Source: a virus
Strand: one strand, 5' to 3'
Virus record (IMG/VR): IMGVR_UViG_3300025030_000204
Span: 1-42,879 of that record
Length of the DNA stretch: 42,879 bases
A program made the translations under genes and the position numbers. This document shows, piece by piece, positions 6,607 through 14,287 of the stretch (its first letter is position 1; each line of letters starts with the position of its first letter). The notes beneath the pieces were generated by a model that was not told the DNA's origin, ran no database searches, and saw nothing but the letters and a program-made list of their open reading frames with translations.

Positions 6607-6679
6607 ATTTTCTTAGTTTAACTGGATAAAATATTTGGCTACGAACCAAAAGATGAGAGTTCGAATCTTTCAGAAAATA
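6607..6679 (+). tRNA. tRNA-Arg (anticodon ACG)
   Basis: Acceptor ATTTTCT/AGAAAAT; anticodon stem TTTGG/CCAAA with loop CTACGAA gives ACG; T arm GAGAG-TTCGAAT-CTTTC. Confidence 0.88.
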
Positions 6680-6694
6680 CATTATAATTAATAT

Positions 6695-6770
6695 GGTGCT
6701 ATTGTTGTAAATTGGTGAGCATAGAAAACTGTGAATTTTCAGGTAAAGGTTCAATTCCTTTATGGCACCC
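6695..6770 (+). tRNA. tRNA-His (anticodon GTG)
   Basis: Acceptor GGTGCTA/TGGCACC, with the C discriminator typical of His; anticodon stem GAAAA/TTTTC with loop CTGTGAA gives GTG; T arm AAAGG-TTCAATT-CCTTT. Confidence 0.9.
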
Positions 6771-6777
6771 AATAATC

Positions 6778-7470
6778 TTAATTTAATAATTCAAAAACTT
6801 CTTTTATTCCTTCACTAGCTTTTTTATTAATATAAGTAATTTCCATTCCAATTTTACTTAAACTTTTAACTGGGTTTGGATCAATAAAAAATACTTCACA
6901 AGATAATTTTATATAAGTTAACATTTGAAAACAATAATGGATAAATAAAGAAGTTCCAATTATTATTAAATAATCACATTTTTCAATTGTTTTATATGAT
7001 TCTTCAATATTACAAGGATATTCCCCAAACCAAACAACATGAGGTCTTAATTGTGAGCCATTTTCACATTTATCACCCAACTTTATATCATTATAACCAC
7101 AATCATATATTAAATCTTCATCTGATGAGCTTTGAGATTTTGTAAGTTCCCCATGAATGTGAATAACATTTGAAGAGCCACCCCTTTCATGTAAATTATC
7201 AACATTTTGAGTTATCACGGTAACATCAAAATTATTTTCAAGTTCTGCAATTAATTTATGCGCCAGATTTGGTTTTACATTTTCCAGTTGCCTTCTTCTT
7301 TCGTTATAAAAATCTAAAACTTTTTGTTTATCTTTGTGCCATGCACTTATTGTTGCAACATCATCTATTTTATGGTTTAACCATAAACCATTTTTTCCTG
7401 TCCTGAATGTTGGGATGCCAGATTCCTCACTTACGCCCGCACCAGTAAAAACAACTATTTTCTTTTTCAT
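6778..7470 (-). CDS. Sir2-family NAD-dependent protein deacylase
   Basis: A 230-residue sirtuin that would remove acyl groups from lysine using NAD. The NAD site is GAGVSEESGIPTFR (residues 10-23), then TQNVDNLHERGGS, the catalytic His in HIHGEL, RPHVVWFGE, and IIIGTSL near the C-terminus. FYNERRRQL carries the Tyr and Arg that in E. coli CobB and SIRT5 read succinyl or malonyl lysine. The structural zinc cysteines are mostly missing (only YDCGYND and DKCENG), as in a zinc-less subgroup. It is the only complete minus-strand gene in its neighbourhood and is divergent from 7532, with a palindromic TATTTATAAATA at 7491-7502 between them. It may modify host proteins or NAD metabolism; that is inference. 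Confidence 0.9.
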   Translation of the reverse strand: MKKKIVVFTGAGVSEESGIPTFRTGKNGLWLNHKIDDVATISAWHKDKQKVLDFYNERRRQLENVKPNLAHKLIAELENNFDVTVITQNVDNLHERGGSSNVIHIHGELTKSQSSSDEDLIYDCGYNDIKLGDKCENGSQLRPHVVWFGEYPCNIEESYKTIEKCDYLIIIGTSLFIHYCFQMLTYIKLSCEVFFIDPNPVKSLSKIGMEITYINKKASEGIKEVFELLN

Positions 7471-7490
7471 TTATTTGTTTTTTTAATAAA

Positions 7491-7516
7491 TATTTATAAA
7501 TAAGAATATATTTATA
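7491..7516. promoter_or_regulatory. Palindromic late-type promoter between divergent genes
   Basis: TATTTATAAATA at 7491-7502 reads the same on both strands, so it can serve the sirtuin (minus) and the gene at 7532 (plus). A second TATTTATA lies at 7509-7516 for the plus strand. Confidence 0.6.
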
Positions 7517-7531
7517 TAATGATATAATAAC

Positions 7532-8230
7532 ATGAAAGATCAAATATCCAGAATGAAAGAATTGATTAATTATAATATTAATTATGGTTATATTAATGAA
7601 GAAATGGAAACTTCTGATAATTTTATAAATAATACATTTCAAGAATATAAAGAAAAAAATGCAATTGCAGTTGAGGTTAGCATTGATTCAGAAAATGATG
7701 TTGATTACAGATTAGCACTTATATTAAGATTTACAAATGTTAGTGGATATGATGAATTAGTATTTTATTTTTCATTAATAGATAAAAATAATCAGTTTGT
7801 AAAAGGAAAAGAAAGTATTTATAATAGAGAAGAAGCAAATAAATATTTACCAAAAAAATTACAAGGTAGTATTTCTTTTTTTACTAAACTAAAAGAAATG
7901 TTTAAAAAATTAATAAATATGGAAACACCAGATATATTTTTTATGGAAACATATGAAGATTTTATAAGTGAAAGATTATTAAATCCTTATAGAAATTTAA
8001 TTCCATTAATATTGGAAAATGGATATCTTTTGGAAAAAGAAGGAATATCCCATGATAAAAAGAAATATTATTGGAAATTTGTAAAAAAAACAAATCAACA
8101 AATAAAAGAAGATAAGGAATTTGAATATTTTATAAATAATTTTAAAAAAGATGATGAATATTGGGAAAAATTTAATAAAGAATCAAGAATAATTATTGAG
8201 AAAATGTATGGAAATAAAAAAATTATTTAA
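7532..8230 (+). CDS. Unknown protein with N-terminal QIxRMKxL tag
   Basis: A 232-residue protein. Its N-terminus, MKDQISRMKELINYNINYGY, matches the C-terminus of the scaffold-like protein at 33269 (NQIKRMKDLMNY), so it carries one of the shared peptide tags of this phage. The rest is alpha/beta with basic patches and no known domain. Three bases separate it from the nucleotidyltransferase gene at 8234, so the two probably form one late transcript from TATTTATA boxes at 7491 and 7509. A head-interior protein would fit, by inference from the tag and late-type promoter. Confidence 0.7.
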   Translation: MKDQISRMKELINYNINYGYINEEMETSDNFINNTFQEYKEKNAIAVEVSIDSENDVDYRLALILRFTNVSGYDELVFYFSLIDKNNQFVKGKESIYNREEANKYLPKKLQGSISFFTKLKEMFKKLINMETPDIFFMETYEDFISERLLNPYRNLIPLILENGYLLEKEGISHDKKKYYWKFVKKTNQQIKEDKEFEYFINNFKKDDEYWEKFNKESRIIIEKMYGNKKII

Positions 8231-8233
8231 AAA

Positions 8234-9211
8234 ATGAAAACTTTAAAATCCGTTGGTGAGTTCCCAAATATAAGAAAAGGAGAAATCAAAAAAGGAAATA
8301 ATAATATCTTGTCTTCCCTCAAAATTAAAAATGATTTAAACAGAGATATTTGGGATGAAAATGATCAACTAAAAGAAAATATAAAAAAAAATCTTTTGGA
8401 AGTTGGAAAAGATTTCTTTGATTATCTTGAATTAACCACAGAAATTAAAGATATAATAATAACAGGTTCTCTTTCAAATTATAATTGGTCCAAATATTCG
8501 GATATTGATTTACATGTTATTTTTGATTTTAATGATGTCAAAGAATCTGATGATATAGAATTTATAAAAGAATACAGCAATGCAAAAAAATCAATTTGGA
8601 ATGATACCCACAATATAAAAATAAAAGGATTCGAGGTAGAAATATATGGGCAAGATAAAAATGAGGTTCATAAATCTAATGGTATTTATTCTGTTTTAAA
8701 TAATAAATGGATAATAAAACCAATAAAAAAAGAATTTAAAGTTGACTATGAATTAATTAAAAATAAAGCAAATCAATTAATGAAAGAAATTGATAATTTA
8801 TCTTCTGATAATAATTTAATAAAAAAAATTGATAAGATTAAAGATAAAATAAAACGTATGAGAGAATGTGGTCTTGAACAGGGTGGGGAATATTCCATTG
8901 AAAATTTAACTTTTAAAATGTTAAAAAGAAGTGGTTATTTAAAAAAACTAAATGATATTAAAAATAAATCTTATGATAATGAACTCTCAATTAAAGAAAA
9001 GTTAAATACAGAAGAATCTGATATGGGTCCAACTATTGGAGAACCAAAGGATAAACATGGATATGATGATTCTGGGAATGAAAATGCAATGGGTTGGTGG
9101 GGATTGGAAGGTGGTGGAAGTTCCGATTATTCCTCATCTTCCTTTGATTCAAGTTCCGATATTTTTGATTTAAAAGAATCATTAAAAAAAGAATTAAGAA
9201 AATATTTATAA
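8234..9211 (+). CDS. Nucleotidyltransferase-fold phage protein
   Basis: A 325-residue protein. Residues about 75-97 carry the polymerase-beta-type nucleotidyltransferase signature IITGSLSNYNWSKYSDIDLH (G-S, then S-D-x-D-L). A third carboxylate is likely in EVEIYGQD. So a nucleotide transfer activity onto protein or RNA is expected, target unknown. The C-terminal third is low complexity: a Gly/Trp stretch (NAMGWWGLEGGGSSDYSSSS) and a final helix (ESLKKELRKYL) like the terminal helices of other late proteins here. Similar proteins occur in other Bacteroidetes T4-like phages among structural genes, so it may be packaged; that is inference. Confidence 0.75.
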   Translation: MKTLKSVGEFPNIRKGEIKKGNNNILSSLKIKNDLNRDIWDENDQLKENIKKNLLEVGKDFFDYLELTTEIKDIIITGSLSNYNWSKYSDIDLHVIFDFNDVKESDDIEFIKEYSNAKKSIWNDTHNIKIKGFEVEIYGQDKNEVHKSNGIYSVLNNKWIIKPIKKEFKVDYELIKNKANQLMKEIDNLSSDNNLIKKIDKIKDKIKRMRECGLEQGGEYSIENLTFKMLKRSGYLKKLNDIKNKSYDNELSIKEKLNTEESDMGPTIGEPKDKHGYDDSGNENAMGWWGLEGGGSSDYSSSSFDSSSDIFDLKESLKKELRKYL

Positions 9212-9228
9212 CTTTTCTTTTTATGTAA

Positions 9229-9236
9229 TATTTATA
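9229..9236 (+). promoter_or_regulatory. Late-type promoter
   Basis: TATTTATA in context GTAATATTTATATAATG, just before the pseudoknot-like structure at 9242. Confidence 0.55.
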
Positions 9237-9241
9237 TAATG

Positions 9242-9360
9242 AAGTTTGTTTAAATTGGTTAATAAAATAATCAATAAAATATTAAAAACCCAATACCATT
9301 CATTTTTTTCCAATATTAATCAATTGGCAAACTTCAAAATGGGTGTGAGGGTTTTATATT
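9242..9360 (+). ncRNA. Pseudoknot-like RNA structure ending in a T run
   Basis: AAGTTTG (9242-9248) pairs with CAAACTT (9328-9334), and AATTGGTTAAT (9253-9263) with ATTAATCAATT (9315-9325). From the loop of this hairpin, AAAACCC (9285-9291) and CCATT (9296-9300) pair with GGGTTTT (9349-9355) and AATGG (9338-9342) beyond it. The crossing helices make a pseudoknot, followed by TATATTTTTTT as in a terminator. No real gene fits here; the only ATG at the promoter gives MKFV then stop. It may be a structured leader or terminator of the downstream HNH gene, or a fragment of a self-splicing element. Confidence 0.5.
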
Positions 9361-9381
9361 TTTTTAAAAAAATAAACTTAT

Positions 9382-10395
9382 ATGATAATAACAAAATTTA
9401 TAAAAATAAAAATTGGGGGTGGAAATATAAAACATTTTAAAAATTTAGGATATAAAATAAAGCGATTGGATATTATTACAATACCTATTGAACACCTACA
9501 AAAAGGAAGTCATCAAAAGATTAAAGTAAAATGTGATGTTTGTAATATAGAAAAAGAAATAGAACATAGATTATATTTAAAAAATACTAAAAATTATACT
9601 ATTGAATATTCTTGTTCTCAAAAATGTGCTTATAATATAGGTAAAAATCAAAAAACTTGTTTAAAAAAATATGGAGTGGAATTTACATCTCAAATAAAAG
9701 AACATAAGGAATTAGTAATAGAAACATGGAATAACAAATCAGAAAAAGAGTTAGAAGAAATAAATAATAAACGTAATAATACTAAAAAAGAACTTTATGG
9801 AGATAAGTATTATAATAATATGGATAAAAATAAACAAACAAAATTAAAAAACCATGGAGATGAAAATTATAATAACAGAAATAAATTTATAAAAACTTGT
9901 TTAAAAAAATATGGAGTAGAAAATGTTTTTCAAGTGGAAGAAATTAAAGAAATATCTAACCAAACTATATTAAACACTTATGGTGTTAAACATGTCATGC
10001 ATTCAGATAAAATTAAAAATAAAGCATTTGAAACTAGATATGGAATAACTCATGAAAAATTTATTGAAAGATTATCTGATTTCTTAAAATATAGAAAAAA
10101 AATTTTAAAAATAACAAATCAGCAATTATTATTTTTATTAAAAAATTATAATAAAAGAGGAAATACTAAAATAAAAGGATCTTATCATATTGATCATAAA
10201 TTTTCAATTTTTGAGGGGTTTGTACAAAACATATCTCCACACATTATCGGTAATATAGTTAATCTTGAAATGTTAACTTGGGAAGATAATTGTAGTAAAC
10301 ATACTAAGTGTTCATTAACAAAAAAAGAATTGTTTAATTTATATGACAATAAAAATAAAATATTGAAACAACTAGAAAAAGAATATAAAAAATAA
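9382..10395 (+). CDS. Free-standing HNH-type (homing-like) endonuclease
   Basis: A 337-residue mobile endonuclease. The N-terminus has a zinc-finger-like pair (VKCDVCNIEKEIE and YSCSQKC). The middle carries repeated DNA-binding modules of the form T-C-L-K-K-Y-G-V-E-(N/F)-x-x-(S/F)-Q, at about residues 92, 172 and 197 (last copy TILNTYGVKHVMHSDKIK). The C-terminus has an HNH-like core: SYHIDHKFSIFEGF, then NIVNLEMLTWEDNCSKH. Such proteins spread by cutting alleles that lack them. Flanking genes look intact, so it is free-standing. It has no late promoter of its own except the one before the RNA structure at 9242. Start ATG 9382 is the only early one in frame. Confidence 0.75.
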   Translation: MIITKFIKIKIGGGNIKHFKNLGYKIKRLDIITIPIEHLQKGSHQKIKVKCDVCNIEKEIEHRLYLKNTKNYTIEYSCSQKCAYNIGKNQKTCLKKYGVEFTSQIKEHKELVIETWNNKSEKELEEINNKRNNTKKELYGDKYYNNMDKNKQTKLKNHGDENYNNRNKFIKTCLKKYGVENVFQVEEIKEISNQTILNTYGVKHVMHSDKIKNKAFETRYGITHEKFIERLSDFLKYRKKILKITNQQLLFLLKNYNKRGNTKIKGSYHIDHKFSIFEGFVQNISPHIIGNIVNLEMLTWEDNCSKHTKCSLTKKELFNLYDNKNKILKQLEKEYKK

Positions 10396-10425
10396 TAAAA
10401 TATAAATTTTTTTCTATTTAACTAA

Positions 10426-10433
10426 TATTTATA
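10426..10433 (+). promoter_or_regulatory. Late-type promoter
   Basis: TATTTATA followed by ATAAAAA, 18 bases before the ATG at 10452; preceded by AACTAA as at several other late boxes. Confidence 0.6.
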
Positions 10434-10451
10434 ATAAAAATATAAAAAATT

Positions 10452-11345
10452 ATGCCAAATTATTCAGAACAATATTTTAATCAAGATGCAGGGCAACCTG
10501 CAGGTTTTTCTGATCAGGACAGAACAATTATAAAAGAAATTGAAGTTAGTGGGGATTCCACCAATAAAAAGTACATGGCCCAGCTTGTTGTTGTAAGGGG
10601 TGCTGGGGTTTCTCTTTCTACAGGAGATATTAATGTGGAATTATCACATTCAACCGATAGTGTTAGATTGGGAGATGCAACCACATTAACAAAAGTTGCT
10701 ACTGGTGGATTTCTACTTGTTTCTGGGCAAACGGAAATAAAAAATGTTTCAACTGCTGCTGGCGGATTTTTACTTGTTTCTGGGCAAACATCAATAAAAG
10801 ATGTTGCAGTTTCTGGCAGTAGTTTACAGGTAATTTTGACTGATAATGAAGGTATGATCGGTTCTGTTGTGGGAAAATCTAAAAAACCACAAATTTCCAT
10901 AACTCGCCCATCCAATACTACTACCTATTCGATTTTGGATACAATTAATTCTGGAACTACCGTTATGGAAAGATTTAATATTGCCAGATCAAATAACAAA
11001 CTAGTGTGGTGTTTGGGGGGACATATGTCAAGTTCCGTTTCCGCAGCAACTTCTTTAAATTGTGATCTTCATATATTTTCATCTGGATTAACCGTAACAT
11101 CAGATAATACTTTATGGCAACCAAATGTTAATGAATTAACACATCATTTAGGTGTTGTATCATTTTCAAGTTGGAAAGTTTTAGGAAATAGATCTGTTTC
11201 TGAAGGTAGTATTGAACAACCTTTTCTTTTAACTCCAGACCCAGATAATCCCTCTTCCGTTTGGAGTGAACTTATTGCCAGAAATGCTTATGTTCCTTCA
11301 AGTGCCGAAATATTAACTGCCAGTTTGGATATTTCACAAGATTAA
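10452..11345 (+). CDS. Probable virion surface/fibre-type structural protein
   Basis: A 297-residue beta-rich protein, Ser/Thr/Gly/Val-heavy with few charged residues, typical of head decoration or fibre proteins. Two tandem copies of GGFLLVSGQT(E/S)IK lie at about residues 85-115, each encoded by near-identical DNA (around 10690-10730 and 10760-10800), an internal duplication. The second half (ARSNNKLVWCLGGHMSSSVS, TPDPDNPSSVWSELIARNAY) may be a separate beta-sandwich. No signal peptide is seen. It has its own late-type promoter. Exact virion position is unknown. Confidence 0.65.
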   Translation: MPNYSEQYFNQDAGQPAGFSDQDRTIIKEIEVSGDSTNKKYMAQLVVVRGAGVSLSTGDINVELSHSTDSVRLGDATTLTKVATGGFLLVSGQTEIKNVSTAAGGFLLVSGQTSIKDVAVSGSSLQVILTDNEGMIGSVVGKSKKPQISITRPSNTTTYSILDTINSGTTVMERFNIARSNNKLVWCLGGHMSSSVSAATSLNCDLHIFSSGLTVTSDNTLWQPNVNELTHHLGVVSFSSWKVLGNRSVSEGSIEQPFLLTPDPDNPSSVWSELIARNAYVPSSAEILTASLDISQD

Positions 11346-11384
11346 TCGGAAAAATTATTTGAATTTAAATTAAATATTTAAAAT

Positions 11385-11639
11385 GTGAAAAATAAAATAA
11401 TTAGATTAACAGAATCAGAACTTAAACAAATTATTGAACACCAGGTTTATTCAAATGTTTGGAAAAAGGATTTTTATGGATATATTAAAAGATTGAAGGG
11501 TTTAATTGATGGAATTAATAAATCATTTGATTCAATGGATGATATTTCTTTTGATGATGAGATTAAGGAAAACTTTATTGAGGATTTAAAAAATGTTGGA
11601 AAAATGGTTAAGATTTCTGTGGATAAATTGGAAAAATAA
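11385..11639 (+). CDS. Small protein with LTESELK.II N-terminal tag
   Basis: An 84-residue protein starting at GTG 11385 (ATGTGAAAAATAAA; the ATG two bases earlier is out of frame). Residues 5-18, IIRLTESELKQIIE, form the phage-wide tag shared with 18034, 21846, 28941 and 42085. The remainder is a helical, acidic segment (DSMDDISFDDEIKENFIEDL) ending in a short helix. I infer a small internal head protein or targeting peptide carrier. A weak AAATATTTAAAATG string, not a full late box, precedes it; it may be read from the upstream promoter. Confidence 0.6.
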   Translation: MKNKIIRLTESELKQIIEHQVYSNVWKKDFYGYIKRLKGLIDGINKSFDSMDDISFDDEIKENFIEDLKNVGKMVKISVDKLEK

Positions 11640-11661
11640 TTTTTAAAAATATAATTAACTA

Positions 11662-12390
11662 ATGAACCCCAGACTAAGAAAAACTCTTTTATTCAATACT
11701 AAGAAATTTAAGAATCAATATAGCTTTCTCTTTGATGGAATTAATGAATATATTGAAAGAAATAATGCAATAATCAATGGAACTCCTGCAACTTTTAGTG
11801 CGTGGATAAAGTTAAGTAGTTTAAATTTAGTTCAAAGAATAACCACAATAAATCAAAAATCTACTACTACTAATGTATTATCAATCTTTATTGATGCAAA
11901 TAATAAGGCCAATGCACAGCATTTTGATGTGGATGGTGTAGCGGCATTAAGTACAACTGTTTTGACAACCAATACTTGGTATCATATAGTCGGGGTTTTT
12001 ACAAGTGATTCTTCAAGAACTATTTACGTAAATGGGGTTTCGGAAAATACAAATACAACAGTTCAATCCGCAATGACTGGATTAGATTACACATCTTTTG
12101 GTTATATTGCTTGGACCACTAATATTCAGTTTTTTAATGGAAATATTGATGAAGTAGGTTTTTTTAACACCAATTTAACCGCAGCACAAATAACTGAAAT
12201 ATATAATAATGGCAAGCCCAAAGACTTAAAAAAACATAGTATGGTAAATAATCTTGTTAGCTATTTTAGAATGGGAGATAAATCAACATGGGATGGAACA
12301 AATTGGACATTAGTGGATCAAAAAGGAACTAATAATGGAACAAGTGTGAACATGGAATATAATGACAGGAGTCTTGATGTAAAATTATAA
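11662..12390 (+). CDS. LamG-like (concanavalin A-fold) virion protein
   Basis: A 242-residue protein. After a short basic start, residues about 17-190 follow the LamG/laminin-G-like jelly-roll pattern: FDGINEYIE, then FSAWIKLSS, NTWYHIVGVF, IYVNG, a Y-x-x-F-G-Y strand and GNIDEVGFFNTNLTAAQI. This last motif is diagnostic for the Laminin_G_3 type. Such domains bind glycans and occur on phage fibres and head decorations. There is no signal peptide, which fits a virion component rather than a secreted protein. A C-terminal YFRMGDKSTWDG..W segment, also frequent in phage LamG proteins, is present. Confidence 0.8.
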   Translation: MNPRLRKTLLFNTKKFKNQYSFLFDGINEYIERNNAIINGTPATFSAWIKLSSLNLVQRITTINQKSTTTNVLSIFIDANNKANAQHFDVDGVAALSTTVLTTNTWYHIVGVFTSDSSRTIYVNGVSENTNTTVQSAMTGLDYTSFGYIAWTTNIQFFNGNIDEVGFFNTNLTAAQITEIYNNGKPKDLKKHSMVNNLVSYFRMGDKSTWDGTNWTLVDQKGTNNGTSVNMEYNDRSLDVKL

Positions 12391-12416
12391 TGATAAAAAA
12401 TAAATTTTTAACTTAA

Positions 12417-12428
12417 TATTTATAAATA
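12417..12428 (+). promoter_or_regulatory. Late-type promoter
   Basis: TATTTATAAATA (palindromic form) 11 bases before the ATG at 12439. Confidence 0.6.
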
Positions 12429-12438
12429 AAATAATAAC

Positions 12439-12705
12439 ATGGTAGAAAATCTATATAAAATATTACCAATAACATCTGTTAGGCCAGAATGGTTTGGTGT
12501 TGCTACTGTTGAAAAATCATTAGAAAATTGTAGAAAAAATAATGATGGAACCAAGGTTATATTGAAAATCCCAGTTGGAGTCAAAGATATTAATGATGTT
12601 CCTGACAAATGGAAACAAGATTTTATAAACAGTTCACCTTTTATGAATCATTCTCAAATTTTAATTGAAATGAGTAAACCTGAATGGGTCTCTAATATGA
12701 TTTAA
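12439..12705 (+). CDS. Small unknown protein
   Basis: An 88-residue acidic/neutral protein (MVENLYKILPITSVRPEWFG...) with its own late-type promoter. No known motif, signal peptide or membrane helix is visible; the middle (GTKVILKIPVGVKDINDVPD) looks like two beta strands. Its place among virion genes suggests a minor structural or assembly role, by position only. Confidence 0.6.
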   Translation: MVENLYKILPITSVRPEWFGVATVEKSLENCRKNNDGTKVILKIPVGVKDINDVPDKWKQDFINSSPFMNHSQILIEMSKPEWVSNMI

Positions 12706-12730
12706 TTAATTTTTAAAAAAAATAAACATA

Positions 12731-12776
12731 TATTTATAATAAAATATAAACTTTTTTAAACTTACGTATATTTATA
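12731..12776 (+). promoter_or_regulatory. Tandem late-type promoters
   Basis: Two boxes, TATTTATA at 12731-12738 and 12769-12776, each followed by ATAAAA and preceded by AAACATA or CTTACGTA. They lead the gene at 12823, suggesting strong late expression. Confidence 0.6.
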
Positions 12777-12822
12777 ATAAAAAAATAAGAAATAAAAAAT
12801 AATAATATTTAAATAAAAAATT

Positions 12823-14031
12823 ATGAACGACAAATCACAAAATTCAGAAAAAATAGTAGGAAAAGAATACTATGACAGATTAAGGGTTTTATCTGGAATA
12901 CCACTGAAAGAAGAAAAAGAAAATAAAGATAATACAAAAACTGTTATAAAAGAAGGTATTATTAGTTCTCCAGAACTTATAAAAGATTCTATTAAAAAAG
13001 CATGGGGTAAAAATTATTCAATACTTCGTGAGAATCATAAATATTTTATCAAGACAGCCACTGGAACTAAAAAACCTGAACAATTAGACGAATCAGATTT
13101 TACATATATTGGTGGACTTGGAAATAAACTTAAATATAGATATGATTCATTGGCTGAGGCACAAAAACAACTTAACTTTATAATGAAATCTCTTAATGAA
13201 GCATATAATTGGGTTAGCCCAGACACAATGGTAAAAGAACAAGTAATTGGTGGTGAAGAAGAAAAACCAGATGAAGAAGAACCTATTGCTGAACCAGAAA
13301 CAGAAGTATCGCCAGAAGCATCTGCAGGGGTGGAAGAACCTGTTGGTGATAATATTCCATCAGCAGAACCAGAAGGTGGAGTTGCTCCAGATGCTGGTTT
13401 GGATGAACCATTAGCAGAACCAGAAGTGTCAGCAGAACCAGAAGTTTCTGATGATTTGGGTGATGATTTAGGTGATGATTTAGAAGATGATCCAGTTCAA
13501 TTAATTCAATCATTAAAAGGAAAATTGGCACAAAAAATAAGGATGACCGAATTAACACCAGAAGCAACCAAGGACGTTTTAAATACTATTATATCCGCTC
13601 TTGATTTACAACAAGTGGATCCAGATGATAGATTATCAATAGCAAAAAAAGTTAGAAAGGGTGGTTCTGTAGAAAAAGAAGTAGAACTCCAAGAAGATTT
13701 TGGTGATAAATCAAAAGGAACACAAACTGTTGGGAAAGGAAAAGTTACAAGTACGGCTGGTGGTGGAACTACAGAAAAGAAAAAAGGTGAATTTGGTAAA
13801 TCTGCCAAAGGAACTCAGTCAATGGGTAAGGGTAGATTAAAAGCAGAAAGTGTTGAACTTATTGAAAAATTGGTAAAGGAATCATTGCTCAAATATAGAA
13901 AACCTGTTGTTAATCAACAACCTGTTAAAAAAGTAGTTTCTGAAAATAAAAATAGAACTTTTACTTCAGAAAGGTCAGATTTAAAAAGGATTGAAAATCT
14001 TATTGAATCTGTTCTTAAAAAAAAAGCCTAG
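12823..14031 (+). CDS. Acidic Pro/Glu-rich head protein with RLSGI tag
   Basis: A 402-residue protein. Near the N-terminus DRLRVLSGIPLKEE resembles the tag on the 3646 protein and could be a protease-cleavage site. Residues about 140-225 are a low-complexity run of E, P, A and D (for example AEPEVSAEPEVSDDLGDDLG). Two copies of K(S/A)KGTQ(T/S)(V/M)GKG(K/R) follow at about 302 and 331. Helical segments ending in Lys (ESVELIEKLVKESLLKY and RIENLIESVLKKK) close the chain. Tandem late promoters suggest abundance. I infer a scaffold, prohead-core or internal head protein; no family is recognised. It ends at a nine-A run overlapping the next frame. Confidence 0.65.
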   Translation: MNDKSQNSEKIVGKEYYDRLRVLSGIPLKEEKENKDNTKTVIKEGIISSPELIKDSIKKAWGKNYSILRENHKYFIKTATGTKKPEQLDESDFTYIGGLGNKLKYRYDSLAEAQKQLNFIMKSLNEAYNWVSPDTMVKEQVIGGEEEKPDEEEPIAEPETEVSPEASAGVEEPVGDNIPSAEPEGGVAPDAGLDEPLAEPEVSAEPEVSDDLGDDLGDDLEDDPVQLIQSLKGKLAQKIRMTELTPEATKDVLNTIISALDLQQVDPDDRLSIAKKVRKGGSVEKEVELQEDFGDKSKGTQTVGKGKVTSTAGGGTTEKKKGEFGKSAKGTQSMGKGRLKAESVELIEKLVKESLLKYRKPVVNQQPVKKVVSENKNRTFTSERSDLKRIENLIESVLKKKA

Positions 14032-14287
14032 CGCTAAGCAACAAATAAAGGAAAGTATTGCCCCAAACGAAATTCTTACAATGTTTGAATTTGCAATGGC
14101 AATGCTTGGAGTTGGTGGGTTAGCATTTGCTGCATTTTTAACATCTGGAGGTTGGGGGGCCACAAAACGAATAGCTGTTAATTTATTTAAAAAATTAGGA
14201 AAAATAGATAGTGCTCGTAAACTAGAGACTGCTGATGATTCGGCTATACAACAAGCCATTACCCAAATAAAACAAAAAACAAAATAA
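13991..14287 (+). CDS. Small membrane-type protein overlapping the previous gene
   Basis: A frame of 98 residues that opens at TTG 13991 inside the previous gene, or starts at ATG 14081 (MFEFAMAMLGVGGLAFAAF). It carries one hydrophobic, glycine-rich segment followed by a basic helix (KRIAVNLFKKLGK) and a C-terminal QQAITQIKQKTK. The two frames overlap at nine A residues (14017-14025 region), the kind of site at which polymerase or ribosome slippage could fuse this domain to the acidic protein. Separate initiation at 14081 is equally possible. A membrane-active or head-vertex role cannot be judged. Confidence 0.5.
   Translation: MKILLNLFLKKKPSAKQQIKESIAPNEILTMFEFAMAMLGVGGLAFAAFLTSGGWGATKRIAVNLFKKLGKIDSARKLETADDSAIQQAITQIKQKTK

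Noticed and set aside
9246-9440. A 64-residue plus-strand ORF
   Set aside because: It overlaps the pseudoknot-like region and the start of the HNH gene and has no coding character.
10514-10915. A 133-residue minus-strand ORF
   Set aside because: It is the antisense shadow of the beta-rich virion protein at 10452 and has no promoter.
13283-13808. Two minus-strand ORFs of 94 and 100 residues
   Set aside because: They mirror the repetitive Glu/Pro/Asp codons of the acidic protein at 12823 and have low-complexity Leu/His/Pro sequence.
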